NCBI GenBank assembly: GCA_002162795.1
Contig: MAAY01000015.1
Location: 1-52,300 of the forward strand
Direction of reading: 5' to 3'
Length of the DNA stretch: 52,300 nt
From: Rhodobacterales bacterium 56_14_T64
GTDB taxonomy: Bacteria > Pseudomonadota > Alphaproteobacteria > Rhodobacterales > Rhodobacteraceae
The notes below the pieces were generated by a model that ran no database searches, was not told the origin of the DNA, and was given only the letters and a program-made list of their open reading frames with translations. The position numbers and the translations under genes are program-made. Positions within the stretch are counted from its first letter, which is position 1. Every line of letters starts with the position of its first letter. This document shows, piece after piece, positions 1-7,892 of this stretch.

Positions 1-148
1 TCCTTTTGACGGTCTCTAACTCATCAGTGGTATGCAGACAGGATGCGACGGATTGCGTGGGGTCGACCATCCGATTTCGCTTGGGGACCCATTTGCGAAA
101 ATAATATCCGCCTCGGTTCCAGTAGTATGGCGCAGTCTTCTTGGGCAT
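1..148 (-). CDS. Integrase-like protein, N-terminal part only (runs off the window)
   Basis: An ATG at 148 (reverse strand) opens a frame that stays open to the left edge, giving 49 residues. It starts MPKKTAPYYWNRGG and continues with YYFRKWVPK. An aromatic-rich strand followed by a basic VPK turn is the usual look of the N-terminal arm-binding segment of phage-type tyrosine recombinases (compare the common YYFRRRVP pattern). The catalytic domain lies outside the window, so the family cannot be proved here. Being at the outer edge of a catabolic cluster that ends at a tRNA, it may be the mobility gene of an island. It could also be a fragment. Confidence 0.45.
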   Translation of the reverse strand, partial: MPKKTAPYYWNRGGYYFRKWVPKRNRMVDPTQSVASCLHTTDELETVKR

Positions 149-640
149 TATCCAGACTTCCGACAGCCTAAGATAGGCCGTGGTAGCACAGAAAACTTAC
201 GGGATTTCTTACGGGGTCACCTTCTAGGAAACGAAATTGCCCACAAGCCGTCTGGTCTTAAAGGGGAGTTCCAGACCACCCGTGGTGCTGAAATGTATTT
301 TCGAGCCACGCATGATAATCCCCAAAGGCGGCCCCTTTCGGTGCCACGGGTCTGAAAGGGCTATGCCTTGGGTTCCCGTATAAGGGTCAACACATCTTGA
401 GTATTGTGTTCATAGGTTGCCTAAGAGGTAAAGCACAGGCAAAACACGCCTAATGTACGAGTTCGGCCGATGTCTCCATTCAGCGGATGCCCGGGTTGTT
501 TCCTCCTCATGTCGGGCCGGTGACCACTCTGACCCAAACGCACTCCTACGACCCCACGAATACTGTATCATGCCAGCTTGTGACATTGAAATAGTTACCG
601 TCCCCCACTTGTTTGGCGGGCAACAGGCGGATGTCCTTGG
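149..640. other. Gene-free stretch
   Basis: About 490 bases between the integrase-like start and the end of the acyl-CoA ligase gene. Short open frames exist on both strands but none has a good ribosome-binding site or a recognisable protein. A 7-bp inverted repeat (CCCTTTC at 333-339, GAAAGGG at 354-360) is the only structure seen. No tRNA or attachment-site copy was seen. Confidence 0.5.
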
Positions 641-2152
641 TTAGTCGGCCTCATCCATGGCCAATTGTTCAGCAAAGGTGTCGATCATCTTGTGCTTCAG
701 CAATTTGCCTGTGGCTGCGGCAGGCAATTGCAGTGTCAGAACAATATGCGATGGACGCTTGTAGCCAGAAAGTCGTTCGGCGACATGGGCCTTTAGAGTC
801 TCTTCGTTTGTGGCGGCCATGTCGGTGACCTGAACAAAAGCCAGGACCTCTTCGTTGCCGGCAATACTCCGGCCAACAACGGCACTTTGCACAACGGCGT
901 CGTGTTCGTTCAGAGCGGCTTCAACTTCTTGTGGAAAAACATTGAAGCCTGATCGGATAATTATTTCCTTGCTTCGTCCGACAATGTGCAGACGTCCCTG
1001 ATCGTCAATGCGTCCGACATCCCCGGTGCGCAGCCAGCCTTCGGCATCAAAGGTCTCTTGGGTTGCTGTCTCGTTGCGGTAATACCCGGCCATAACATGC
1101 GGGCCGCGGGCCAGTACCTCTCCGGTTTCGCCATCCCCGTCCAGTTTGACCTGCGTGCCGGGCAGGGCTCTGCCGACACTGGTATCAGGATCGCCAATTT
1201 CGCTTTGTGTGGCGCAGAGTCCTGCGGTGCATTCCGTCATGCCGTAGCCATTTTGCAGTGGCAGACCGTAAAAGGCTTCGGCGTTTCGTTTCCAAACAGG
1301 GTCCAGTGGCGCGGCGCCTGATGACACATACCGCAGTTTACTGCCCGTCAGTTTTTGATGGCCCTGTTCGCGGGCATATTGCATCAGCAAGGCGTGCATC
1401 TGGGGCACAGCAGGCAACACGGTTACGCCATTCTGCAGAGCCTCGTAGAGCGCAGCAGGGGTGAAGCGGCTTTGCAGGCGAATGGCGGCCCCAGCATGGG
1501 TGCTGGCGACAACCATCGAGGCAAGTCCAAAGACATGGGTGATGGGCAATGCGCCGTAGACCAAATCGCCTGGTTTGATGCCACGTAAGTTGGCCGAAGC
1601 ATCACCGGCAAACAAGAGGTTGGCGTGGCTGAGCATGACCCCTTTGGGATCACCCGTGGTGCCGGTGGTGTAAAGAAGGACGCCAACCTGACTGGGGCCT
1701 TCGACGACGGGCTCAGGCTCGCCCTTTGTGGAGGTTACACAAGCGACCGTGCCAAACAGCCCGGTTTCAGGTGTCGCGTTGCGCTGTGCCGCGTGCTTGG
1801 TTGCGTCTTGTGAGGCGGCAGTGGTCAGGACAATGACGCTGGGGCTGGAATGGGCGATGACGCGGTCGACTTCGCTGTTGCTCATCCGGGCATTGATGGG
1901 AACAGCCCATGCGTCCAGCCGACTGGCTGCAAACAGAAAAGCAACCGTCGACGCGCAGTTTTCCGAGATGATCAACACACGATCACCACCGCTTACGCCG
2001 TACTGCGCAAGGATTTTTGCAGCCTCCGAGATGGCGTTCTGCAAGTCCAGATAACTGAGCTTGGTACCATCAAAGTCTTCCAGTGCCGGGGCCTCGGGTT
2101 GCGCCTTGGCCCAGTGGTCAATGTTCTGGTGAATTCGGGTGATCTGGGTCAT
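641..2152 (-). CDS. Acyl-CoA synthetase (AMP-forming), class I adenylate-forming family
   Basis: Activates a carboxylic acid to its CoA thioester through an acyl-AMP intermediate; presumably the entry step of the pathway encoded here. The 503 residues have the family layout: P-loop LLYTTGTTGDPKG near residue 160, the A5 motif NGYGMTE near 300, the TGD motif in WLRTGDVGRID near 375, the hinge GRSKEIIIRSG near 390, and a C-terminal PAAATGKLLK with the catalytic lysine. It is the last gene of the eight-gene operon and its start overlaps the stop of the flavoprotein gene. The closest pathway analogy is PimA-type or other medium-chain/dicarboxylate ligases, but the substrate cannot be read from sequence. 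Confidence 0.9.
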   Translation of the reverse strand: MTQITRIHQNIDHWAKAQPEAPALEDFDGTKLSYLDLQNAISEAAKILAQYGVSGGDRVLIISENCASTVAFLFAASRLDAWAVPINARMSNSEVDRVIAHSSPSVIVLTTAASQDATKHAAQRNATPETGLFGTVACVTSTKGEPEPVVEGPSQVGVLLYTTGTTGDPKGVMLSHANLLFAGDASANLRGIKPGDLVYGALPITHVFGLASMVVASTHAGAAIRLQSRFTPAALYEALQNGVTVLPAVPQMHALLMQYAREQGHQKLTGSKLRYVSSGAAPLDPVWKRNAEAFYGLPLQNGYGMTECTAGLCATQSEIGDPDTSVGRALPGTQVKLDGDGETGEVLARGPHVMAGYYRNETATQETFDAEGWLRTGDVGRIDDQGRLHIVGRSKEIIIRSGFNVFPQEVEAALNEHDAVVQSAVVGRSIAGNEEVLAFVQVTDMAATNEETLKAHVAERLSGYKRPSHIVLTLQLPAAATGKLLKHKMIDTFAEQLAMDEAD

Positions 2153-3168
2153 CAGGCGCTTTCCTGGTATGGGGCAATAGTTTGCAGGGCGCTGAGCCGC
2201 GCCAGGGCTACGTTAGCTTCCTTGGCCAAACGGTCAATAATCTGGACCATGGGTTCGACTTTATCAACGAAGGCCAGCGCATGACCGGCAGAAAGAACCC
2301 CGCGCGATGTGTCGCCTGTGGCATAAGCCGCCCGGCCGTGCTGGCCCGAGATATGCGGCAGCAGGTCAGAGATTGTAACCTTTGGATTATCCTGCTCCAT
2401 CTTGGCGACAGCTGCAGTGGTCTCGTTCGCCAGTGCCCGCACAGTGTTGCGGACTGACTGCATTATCAGTTGGGTATCGCGTTCGGTGGCCTCCATCATC
2501 CGCGCCTTGTAATCGGCATGAGCGTTGAGCTCATGGGCGACCAGGAACCGGGTGCCCATAACAACCCCCGAGGCCCCCATCGACAAAGCTGCGATGATTT
2601 GAGATCCGTGGCCAATACCGCCGCCGATCAGATAGGGGATGGTCAGGCGTTCGGCCGCTGTAGCGGCATTGACCATCGTGCCGATCATGTCCATGCCCGG
2701 ATGCCCACCACATTCGGCGCCGACGATTGCGACCATATCCACACCAACCGACTGGGCTTTGACCGCGAAACGAACGCTGGGAACCTTGTGTAGCACCGTG
2801 ATGTCGGCATCCTTAAGGATGGGCATGTATTCTTCGGGGTTGCGGCCCGAGGTTTCAACAAACTTTACGCTTTCGTCAGCGATGAGACGGAAGACATCGG
2901 CGGTCTTTTCACCCGGCACCAGTTTTGGCAGCATCGACACGTTGACCCCAAAGGCAGCACCATCACAAAGCGAACGGCACTTGCGTATTTCGGCGCGCAG
3001 GGCGTCAGGTTCGGGAAAGGACGCAGCCGTTATAAAGGACATGATCCCAGCCCGCGCGGCAGCAGAGACATAATCGGCATCTGACAGCCACATCAGACCT
3101 CCGGCGATGATGGGGATGGAGGTCCCATAGGTCTTGGTAACAGCCGTGGTAAGGAAAGGGTGAGTCAT
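2152..3168 (-). CDS. Nitronate monooxygenase-like FMN flavoprotein
   Basis: A 338-residue TIM-barrel flavoprotein of the 2-nitropropane dioxygenase/nitronate monooxygenase family. Visible motifs are the early PIIAGGLMW strand, GAECGGHPG near residue 150 (region of the active-site histidine) and the phosphate-binding GGGIGHGSQIIAALSMGASGV around 180-200. In CoA-dependent degradation clusters, members of this family can act as flavin-dependent acyl-CoA oxidoreductases (for example IpdC in steroid ring degradation) and not on nitronates. Its position between an enoyl-CoA hydratase and the ligase, overlapping both, makes that role more likely than nitronate detoxification. This is inference. Confidence 0.85.
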   Translation of the reverse strand: MTHPFLTTAVTKTYGTSIPIIAGGLMWLSDADYVSAAARAGIMSFITAASFPEPDALRAEIRKCRSLCDGAAFGVNVSMLPKLVPGEKTADVFRLIADESVKFVETSGRNPEEYMPILKDADITVLHKVPSVRFAVKAQSVGVDMVAIVGAECGGHPGMDMIGTMVNAATAAERLTIPYLIGGGIGHGSQIIAALSMGASGVVMGTRFLVAHELNAHADYKARMMEATERDTQLIMQSVRNTVRALANETTAAVAKMEQDNPKVTISDLLPHISGQHGRAAYATGDTSRGVLSAGHALAFVDKVEPMVQIIDRLAKEANVALARLSALQTIAPYQESA

Positions 3169-3965
3169 GAATTTTCCTGGGCTTTGTTAAAATCTGGCAT
3201 ACGTTTTTCAAGGAAGGCGGCAATGCCTTCTATTGCGTCGGGGGATGCAATTGCTTTAGCCATCGCGTCCCTTTCAACATCCAGCTGTGTGTCTGGATCG
3301 GTTGTTTGAGCCGAGGTCAGCAACGCCTTGATGCTGGCTTGGGTCGTTGATGGACCCGCAGCCAGGCCAGAGGCAATTTCCTGCGCCACGGCGAGTGTCT
3401 GGCTTGCGGGGCATAGCCTGTTGATCGCGCCAAGATTAAAGAACCGCTCGGCAGACACGGCTTGTCCGGTCAGGCAGATTTCCGACACCAGAGCCCGAGG
3501 CAAAAGCGAGGTCAGCGTCGAGGTCAGGCCGCCATCGGGCACCAGCCCGGCCTTGACATAAGCCGCACTGAATTTGGCTCCAACGGCAGCCACGATAAAG
3601 TCACAGGCAAGGGCAATGGACAGGCCAGCCCCCGCTGCGCCGCCTTCGACGGCTGCGATGACGGGCTTGGGGCAATTGCGGATCAAGCGGATCAACTCGT
3701 GCAGGGCTTCGATCCGGGCGGCGCGGTCTTCCAGTGGCAGATATTGTCGTTCGGCCAGCAGGTTCAGATCGCCACCGGCGCAAAAGAACGGACCTTTTGC
3801 CGTCAGGATAACCACCTTGATACGCGGCTCCGAGGCGGCAGTTGTTAGGGCTGATTTCAGGCCTTGATAATATTCAGGTGACAGGGCGTTGCGCCGGGTC
3901 GTATTGCGGTTTTCGATTATCAGACGATCCCCCTGATCGTCAACTTTAACCAGTGGTTCGCTCAT
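3165..3965 (-). CDS. Enoyl-CoA hydratase/isomerase family protein
   Basis: A 266-residue crotonase-fold enzyme. It has the oxyanion-hole segment FFCAGGDLN near residue 60 and GGAAGAGLSIALACDF near 105-120, followed by AYVKAGLVPDGG near 135-145. The usual second catalytic Glu in the last motif is Asp, as in many crotonase relatives that are isomerases or hydrolases, so the exact reaction (hydration, isomerisation or C-C hydrolysis) is open. The gene overlaps the thioesterase upstream (4 bases) and the flavoprotein downstream (4 bases), indicating translational coupling in the operon. It is distinct from the hydratase domain of the 703-residue fusion. Confidence 0.88.
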   Translation of the reverse strand: MSEPLVKVDDQGDRLIIENRNTTRRNALSPEYYQGLKSALTTAASEPRIKVVILTAKGPFFCAGGDLNLLAERQYLPLEDRAARIEALHELIRLIRNCPKPVIAAVEGGAAGAGLSIALACDFIVAAVGAKFSAAYVKAGLVPDGGLTSTLTSLLPRALVSEICLTGQAVSAERFFNLGAINRLCPASQTLAVAQEIASGLAAGPSTTQASIKALLTSAQTTDPDTQLDVERDAMAKAIASPDAIEGIAAFLEKRMPDFNKAQENS

Positions 3966-4393
3966 GCCTGATGTTCCATGCTGCGGCGGTGATCCGGAAC
4001 TTTGCGGAAAACACCGGTTGATGTGGCTATCAGTTGGCCGGCTTCATCAATCAACTGTGCCTCGATAAAGATAGTGGAAGTGCCGCCACCGGTGATCCGG
4101 CCCGTTGCCGTAACACGACCCGTGCGGGCAGGGGCCAGGAAATTGGTGGTCAGCGACATGGTCAGAAACGGCGCGCGCCCGGCGGGATCGATGCTCATTG
4201 ATCCGGTTGCGCCGCTGGCGCTGTCCAATAGCATGGTCGCAATGCCACCATGCAGCACACCATGCCGATTAAGGTGGTCATCCGTCAGATCCAGCCAGCA
4301 TCTTGCACCGCCATCCCTGTGGCTGACATCCAGTACATAACCGATCACACGCTGTGGGCCGGTTTCACCGTGGATTACCAATTCCTGGGTCAT
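3962..4393 (-). CDS. PaaI-type hotdog thioesterase
   Basis: A 143-residue single hotdog domain. The signature HGVLHGGIATMLLDSASG near residues 43-60 is the PaaI/YdiI active-site helix, with GG at the turn and an acidic residue (D) as the likely catalytic base. In phenylacetate and related CoA pathways such enzymes release CoA from stalled or dead-end thioesters. Start and stop codons overlap the neighbouring acyl-CoA dehydrogenase and enoyl-CoA hydratase genes, so it is part of the same coupled operon. Substrate unknown. Confidence 0.88.
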   Translation of the reverse strand: MTQELVIHGETGPQRVIGYVLDVSHRDGGARCWLDLTDDHLNRHGVLHGGIATMLLDSASGATGSMSIDPAGRAPFLTMSLTTNFLAPARTGRVTATGRITGGGTSTIFIEAQLIDEAGQLIATSTGVFRKVPDHRRSMEHQA

Positions 4394-5487
4394 CCGACAG
4401 CCCGCGACAATGCAATGAACCGTTCAAGGTGGTAATCCGTGTCGCCCCATTGGTGATCAATCATCATCATCCGTTTGGTGAAACCAGCCAGATTGTATTC
4501 CTGCGTCATGCCAATGCCGCCGTGCAGCTGGATCGTTTCTTCGGCGACCTGACGGCCAACCCTGCCAATCAGGTTTTTTGCAGCGCTGACATGACGCTCG
4601 CGCAGAGGCCGGTCAGCATCTAGATGGCCACAGACATTGATTGTGGCAGATCGCGCTTGTTCGACCTCGATCAGCAAGTCGGCCATACGATGCTGCAGGG
4701 CCTGAAATTTGCCAATGGGTCGGCCAAATTGCTGGCGTGTTTGCATGTATTCAATCGTCAAGTCCTTGGCGCTTTCCATTGCGCCCACGGCCTCGGCACA
4801 GAGAGCGGCCGTGGCCCGTGCAACCTGAGTTTCGATTTCATAGAAACTGGCGCCCTCAGCCCCCAGCAAAGCGGTCTTGGCTACGGTCACGTTGTTCAGG
4901 TAAACCTCTGCTGCGTCCGCGCCGCTCATGGTTTGGTACGATCGCCTTTCAACAGATGATGCATCAACCAAAAACAGAGAGATCCCATCGTTACTGGCTA
5001 CGTCGCCTGCTGTTCGGGCGCTGATGATCAGCGTGTCAGCACGTCCGCCGTTCATCACAACACATTTGTGTCCATTCAGAATGTAGCCGTCGCCGGTTTG
5101 TGTGGCCGTCGTGGCGACATGGTTCAAATCGTAACGGGTCAACGGTTCGCCATGGGCAAAGGCCAATTGTTGTGTGCCGTCGACGATGCTTTCGAGCAGG
5201 GCTGTTTGGTCATCGTTGCCCAGAGCGGCAATCAAACCGCCGGCCAAAATGCCAGTTTCCAGCAGTGGAGTGGCAACACCAGCGCGGCCGATTTCTTCGA
5301 AAACCACCGACAGGTCAAAGCCCGCGCCGCCAAAACCGCCGTAGTCTTCGGTGAACAGTGCGCCAATGACACCCAGTTCGGCCAGTTCGGTCCAGAGGGT
5401 GTTGCTATCTTTGTTCGCGGCGTCTGCCAGAAACCGGCGCAGGGTATCCTGCAACATCTGGCGCTCTTCAGTCAGGTTGAAATCCAT
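4390..5487 (-). CDS. Acyl-CoA dehydrogenase, shorter subunit type (PimD-like)
   Basis: FAD-dependent alpha,beta-dehydrogenation of an acyl-CoA. At 365 residues it is slightly short for the family. Seen: N-terminal helical domain with TEDYGGFGGAG near 60-70, middle beta domain, and a C-terminal domain with RQQFGRPIGKFQALQHRMAD near 240-260 and QLHGGIGMTQEY near 330. It lies 9 bases after a second, dissimilar acyl-CoA dehydrogenase. Adjacent unlike pairs like this occur in the pim operon (PimC/PimD) and in steroid degradation, where they form alpha2beta2 heterotetramers. A heteromeric enzyme is therefore plausible but inferred. Confidence 0.9.
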   Translation of the reverse strand: MDFNLTEERQMLQDTLRRFLADAANKDSNTLWTELAELGVIGALFTEDYGGFGGAGFDLSVVFEEIGRAGVATPLLETGILAGGLIAALGNDDQTALLESIVDGTQQLAFAHGEPLTRYDLNHVATTATQTGDGYILNGHKCVVMNGGRADTLIISARTAGDVASNDGISLFLVDASSVERRSYQTMSGADAAEVYLNNVTVAKTALLGAEGASFYEIETQVARATAALCAEAVGAMESAKDLTIEYMQTRQQFGRPIGKFQALQHRMADLLIEVEQARSATINVCGHLDADRPLRERHVSAAKNLIGRVGRQVAEETIQLHGGIGMTQEYNLAGFTKRMMMIDHQWGDTDYHLERFIALSRAVG

Positions 5488-5496
5488 GATGTGCCC

Positions 5497-6693
5497 TCAG
5501 AGTTCCAGAATGGTTTTGCTGATGATGGTGCGCTGAACTTCGTTCGAGCCACCAAAAATCGACAGTTTGCGGTTGTTGAAATACTGCTCGGATGCGGCAG
5601 TGGCATAGTCTGGTCCGACAGGTTCGCCATTGTAGCCTTCGTCCAGCGATTCGGGCAGGAAGGGGGTCGCATAGGGGCCAACAGCCCGGCGGGTCAGGTC
5701 GGTGATCTCTTGACGGATCAACGTGCCTTTTACCTTGAGCATGGAGCTTTGTGCGCCGGGGGCCTGCCCGGCGGCGGCCTTGGCCAGCGTGCGGCTGTTG
5801 GTGGTTGCCATTGCCATCAGGTCAATCTCGACCTGGGCCAGACGTGCGGCGAAATGCGGGTTTTCAATCAGGGGGCGGCCACCAGCGACTTCGGCAGAGG
5901 CGATCCGTTTCACATTCGCCAAGGCAGCATTTGAAAAACCAACGCCGGCAATATTGGTGCGCTCGTGGGTCAGCAGGTATTTTGCGTAGGTCCAGCCTTT
6001 GTCCTGGTCGCCCACCAAATTGCCCACTGGGACACGGACGTTATCAAGGAAAACCTCGTTCACCTCGGCACCGCCATCAAGCAGTACAATCGGGCGCACG
6101 GTGACACCGGGCGTTTCCATGTCGATCAACAGGAACGAGATGCCCTCTTGTGCTTTGACTTCGGTATTGGTGCGCACCAGGCAGAAAATCCAGTTGGCGT
6201 GTTGGCCCAAAGTGGTCCAGGTTTTCTGGCCATTGACCACATAGTGATCGCCATTGCGCACGGCAGCGGTCTTGACAGCAGCCAGATCCGATCCCGCGCC
6301 GGGTTCTGAATAACCCTGACACCACCAATCCTGGCCCGACAGGATGCGGGGCAGGTAATGGGCGCATTGCTCGGGTGAGCCAAAAGCCTGCAGCACTGGT
6401 CCAAGCATCGCCAGGCCAAAAGGCACAATCCGGGGCGCGTAGGCGAGGGTGGTTTCCTCTTCGAAAATATGCCGCTCGACTGGGGTCCAGCCTGCGCCAC
6501 CATGTTGTTTTGGCCAGTTGCCAGCCAGCCATCCGCGACTGTTCAAACTTGCGTGCCAACCTTCAAAATCGGCCTTGGTCAGGTGTTTCCCCAAACGCAC
6601 TTTGTCAGCCAGTTTTGGGTCCAGATTGGCGGCGAGAAAACCGCGGACTTCAGCTCGGAATTCTTGTTCTTGGGCGGTGTATGACAGATCCAT
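5497..6693 (-). CDS. Acyl-CoA dehydrogenase, longer subunit type (PimC-like)
   Basis: A 398-residue acyl-CoA dehydrogenase. Seen: NWPKQHGGAGW near residue 60, the FAD/substrate motif WWCQGYSEPGAGSDLA near 122-137, NGQKTWTT near 154, and IFGGSNEVQRTIISKTIL near the C terminus. It belongs to the same broad group as large subunits that pair with shorter dehydrogenases. It follows thiolase by 11 bases and precedes its probable partner by 9 bases. Together the two would supply the first beta-oxidation step for the substrate of this operon. Confidence 0.9.
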   Translation of the reverse strand: MDLSYTAQEQEFRAEVRGFLAANLDPKLADKVRLGKHLTKADFEGWHASLNSRGWLAGNWPKQHGGAGWTPVERHIFEEETTLAYAPRIVPFGLAMLGPVLQAFGSPEQCAHYLPRILSGQDWWCQGYSEPGAGSDLAAVKTAAVRNGDHYVVNGQKTWTTLGQHANWIFCLVRTNTEVKAQEGISFLLIDMETPGVTVRPIVLLDGGAEVNEVFLDNVRVPVGNLVGDQDKGWTYAKYLLTHERTNIAGVGFSNAALANVKRIASAEVAGGRPLIENPHFAARLAQVEIDLMAMATTNSRTLAKAAAGQAPGAQSSMLKVKGTLIRQEITDLTRRAVGPYATPFLPESLDEGYNGEPVGPDYATAASEQYFNNRKLSIFGGSNEVQRTIISKTILEL

Positions 6694-6704
6694 TTGCGAG
6701 GTCC

Positions 6705-7880
6705 TTAGTAGATTTCAAACAGGCCAGCAGCGCCCATGCCGCCGCCAATGCACATGGAAACAACGCCCAGTTTCGCGCCACGCCGTTTGCCTTCAAGCAA
6801 AAGATGCCCCGCCAACCGTGCGCCGGTCATGCCAAACGGATGACCAACCGAGATCGAGCCGCCGTTCACGTTGAATTTGTCGGGGTCGATATCCAGGTGA
6901 TTGCGGCAATACAGCGCTTGGCTGGCAAAGGCCTCGTTCAGCTCCCACAGATCGATGTCGGCTACCTTCAAACCGTGGCGTTCCAGCAAACGTGGAATGG
7001 CAAAGACCGGACCGATCCCCATTTCATCAGGGCCACAGCCTGCGACGGCAAAACCACGAAAGCCCCCCAGCGGTTCCAGCCCAGCCTTTTCGGCTTCGGT
7101 TCCAGACATCAGCACCATGGCCGAGGCCCCGTCGGACAATTGCGATGCATTGCCAGCGGTGATGAATTTGCCGTCACCACGAACCGGAGCCAGGCTGGCC
7201 AAGCCGCCCAGCGTGGTGGCGGGACGATTGCATTCATCTTTGGTCAGAGTGACCTGCTTGTGGGTGACTTCTTTGGTTTCGCGGTTGGTCACAGCCATGG
7301 TGACATCCATCGGCACGATTTCTGGGTCAAACAGACCTGCCTGTTGCGCCGCAGCGGTGCGTTGCTGGCTTTGCAGGGACAGCTCGTCCTGCGCCTCGCG
7401 GCTGATGCCATAGCGTTCGGCGACGATGTCGGCGGTGTCAATCATCGGGAGGTAGAGATCCGGCACATTGGCCTCCAGCCAGTCCTCGCGCGAGTGGCGG
7501 ACCGGCGGTAACACCAATGAGATGCTCTCCATCCCGCCAGCGATTGCAGCGCGAGTGCCATCCAGTTTGATGGCATTGGCGGCGTTCGAAATGGCCTGCA
7601 GGCCTGAAGCACAGAAACGGTTGACCGTGGTGCCTGCAATGGATTGCGGCAGGCCAGCACGCAGCACAACTTGCCGTGCGATGTTGCCGCCGGTTGCGGC
7701 CTCGGGGTAGCCACAGCCCCACACACTGTCTTCGATCAGCGCGGGGTCAATCCCGGCGCGATCCACAGCCGCGCGGGCGACATGGCCGCCCATTGTGGCC
7801 CCATGTGTTAGGTTGAGAGATCCTCGGCCAGCTTTGCCAATTGCAGTGCGGGCGGTCGAAACGATTACGGCGTCGGTCAT
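6705..7880 (-). CDS. Acetyl-CoA acyltransferase (thiolase)
   Basis: Degradative thiolase that cleaves a 3-ketoacyl-CoA with CoA to give acetyl-CoA and a chain shortened by two carbons. The 391 residues are normal length. The nucleophilic cysteine sits in NRFCASGLQAI near residue 90, the active-site histidine in GGSISVGHPFGMTGAR near 350, and the second cysteine in VSMCIGGGMGAAG near 380. All catalytic residues are intact. It lies 12 bases downstream of the hydratase/dehydrogenase fusion, so the two genes supply the last three beta-oxidation steps in order. Confidence 0.93.
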   Translation of the reverse strand: MTDAVIVSTARTAIGKAGRGSLNLTHGATMGGHVARAAVDRAGIDPALIEDSVWGCGYPEAATGGNIARQVVLRAGLPQSIAGTTVNRFCASGLQAISNAANAIKLDGTRAAIAGGMESISLVLPPVRHSREDWLEANVPDLYLPMIDTADIVAERYGISREAQDELSLQSQQRTAAAQQAGLFDPEIVPMDVTMAVTNRETKEVTHKQVTLTKDECNRPATTLGGLASLAPVRGDGKFITAGNASQLSDGASAMVLMSGTEAEKAGLEPLGGFRGFAVAGCGPDEMGIGPVFAIPRLLERHGLKVADIDLWELNEAFASQALYCRNHLDIDPDKFNVNGGSISVGHPFGMTGARLAGHLLLEGKRRGAKLGVVSMCIGGGMGAAGLFEIY

Positions 7881-7892
7881 GTGTTTTCCTCG

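Noticed and set aside
32-355. Plus-strand open frame of 107 codons at the left edge
   Set aside because: No ribosome site or recognisable domain; the reverse strand at 1-148 gives a more protein-like integrase N-terminus.
5068-5934. Long plus-strand open frame of 288 codons
   Set aside because: Antisense to two acyl-CoA dehydrogenase genes with intact motifs; no ribosome site, composition explained by GC-rich third positions.
6375-7511. Plus-strand open frame of 378 codons
   Set aside because: Antisense to thiolase and acyl-CoA dehydrogenase; no motifs.
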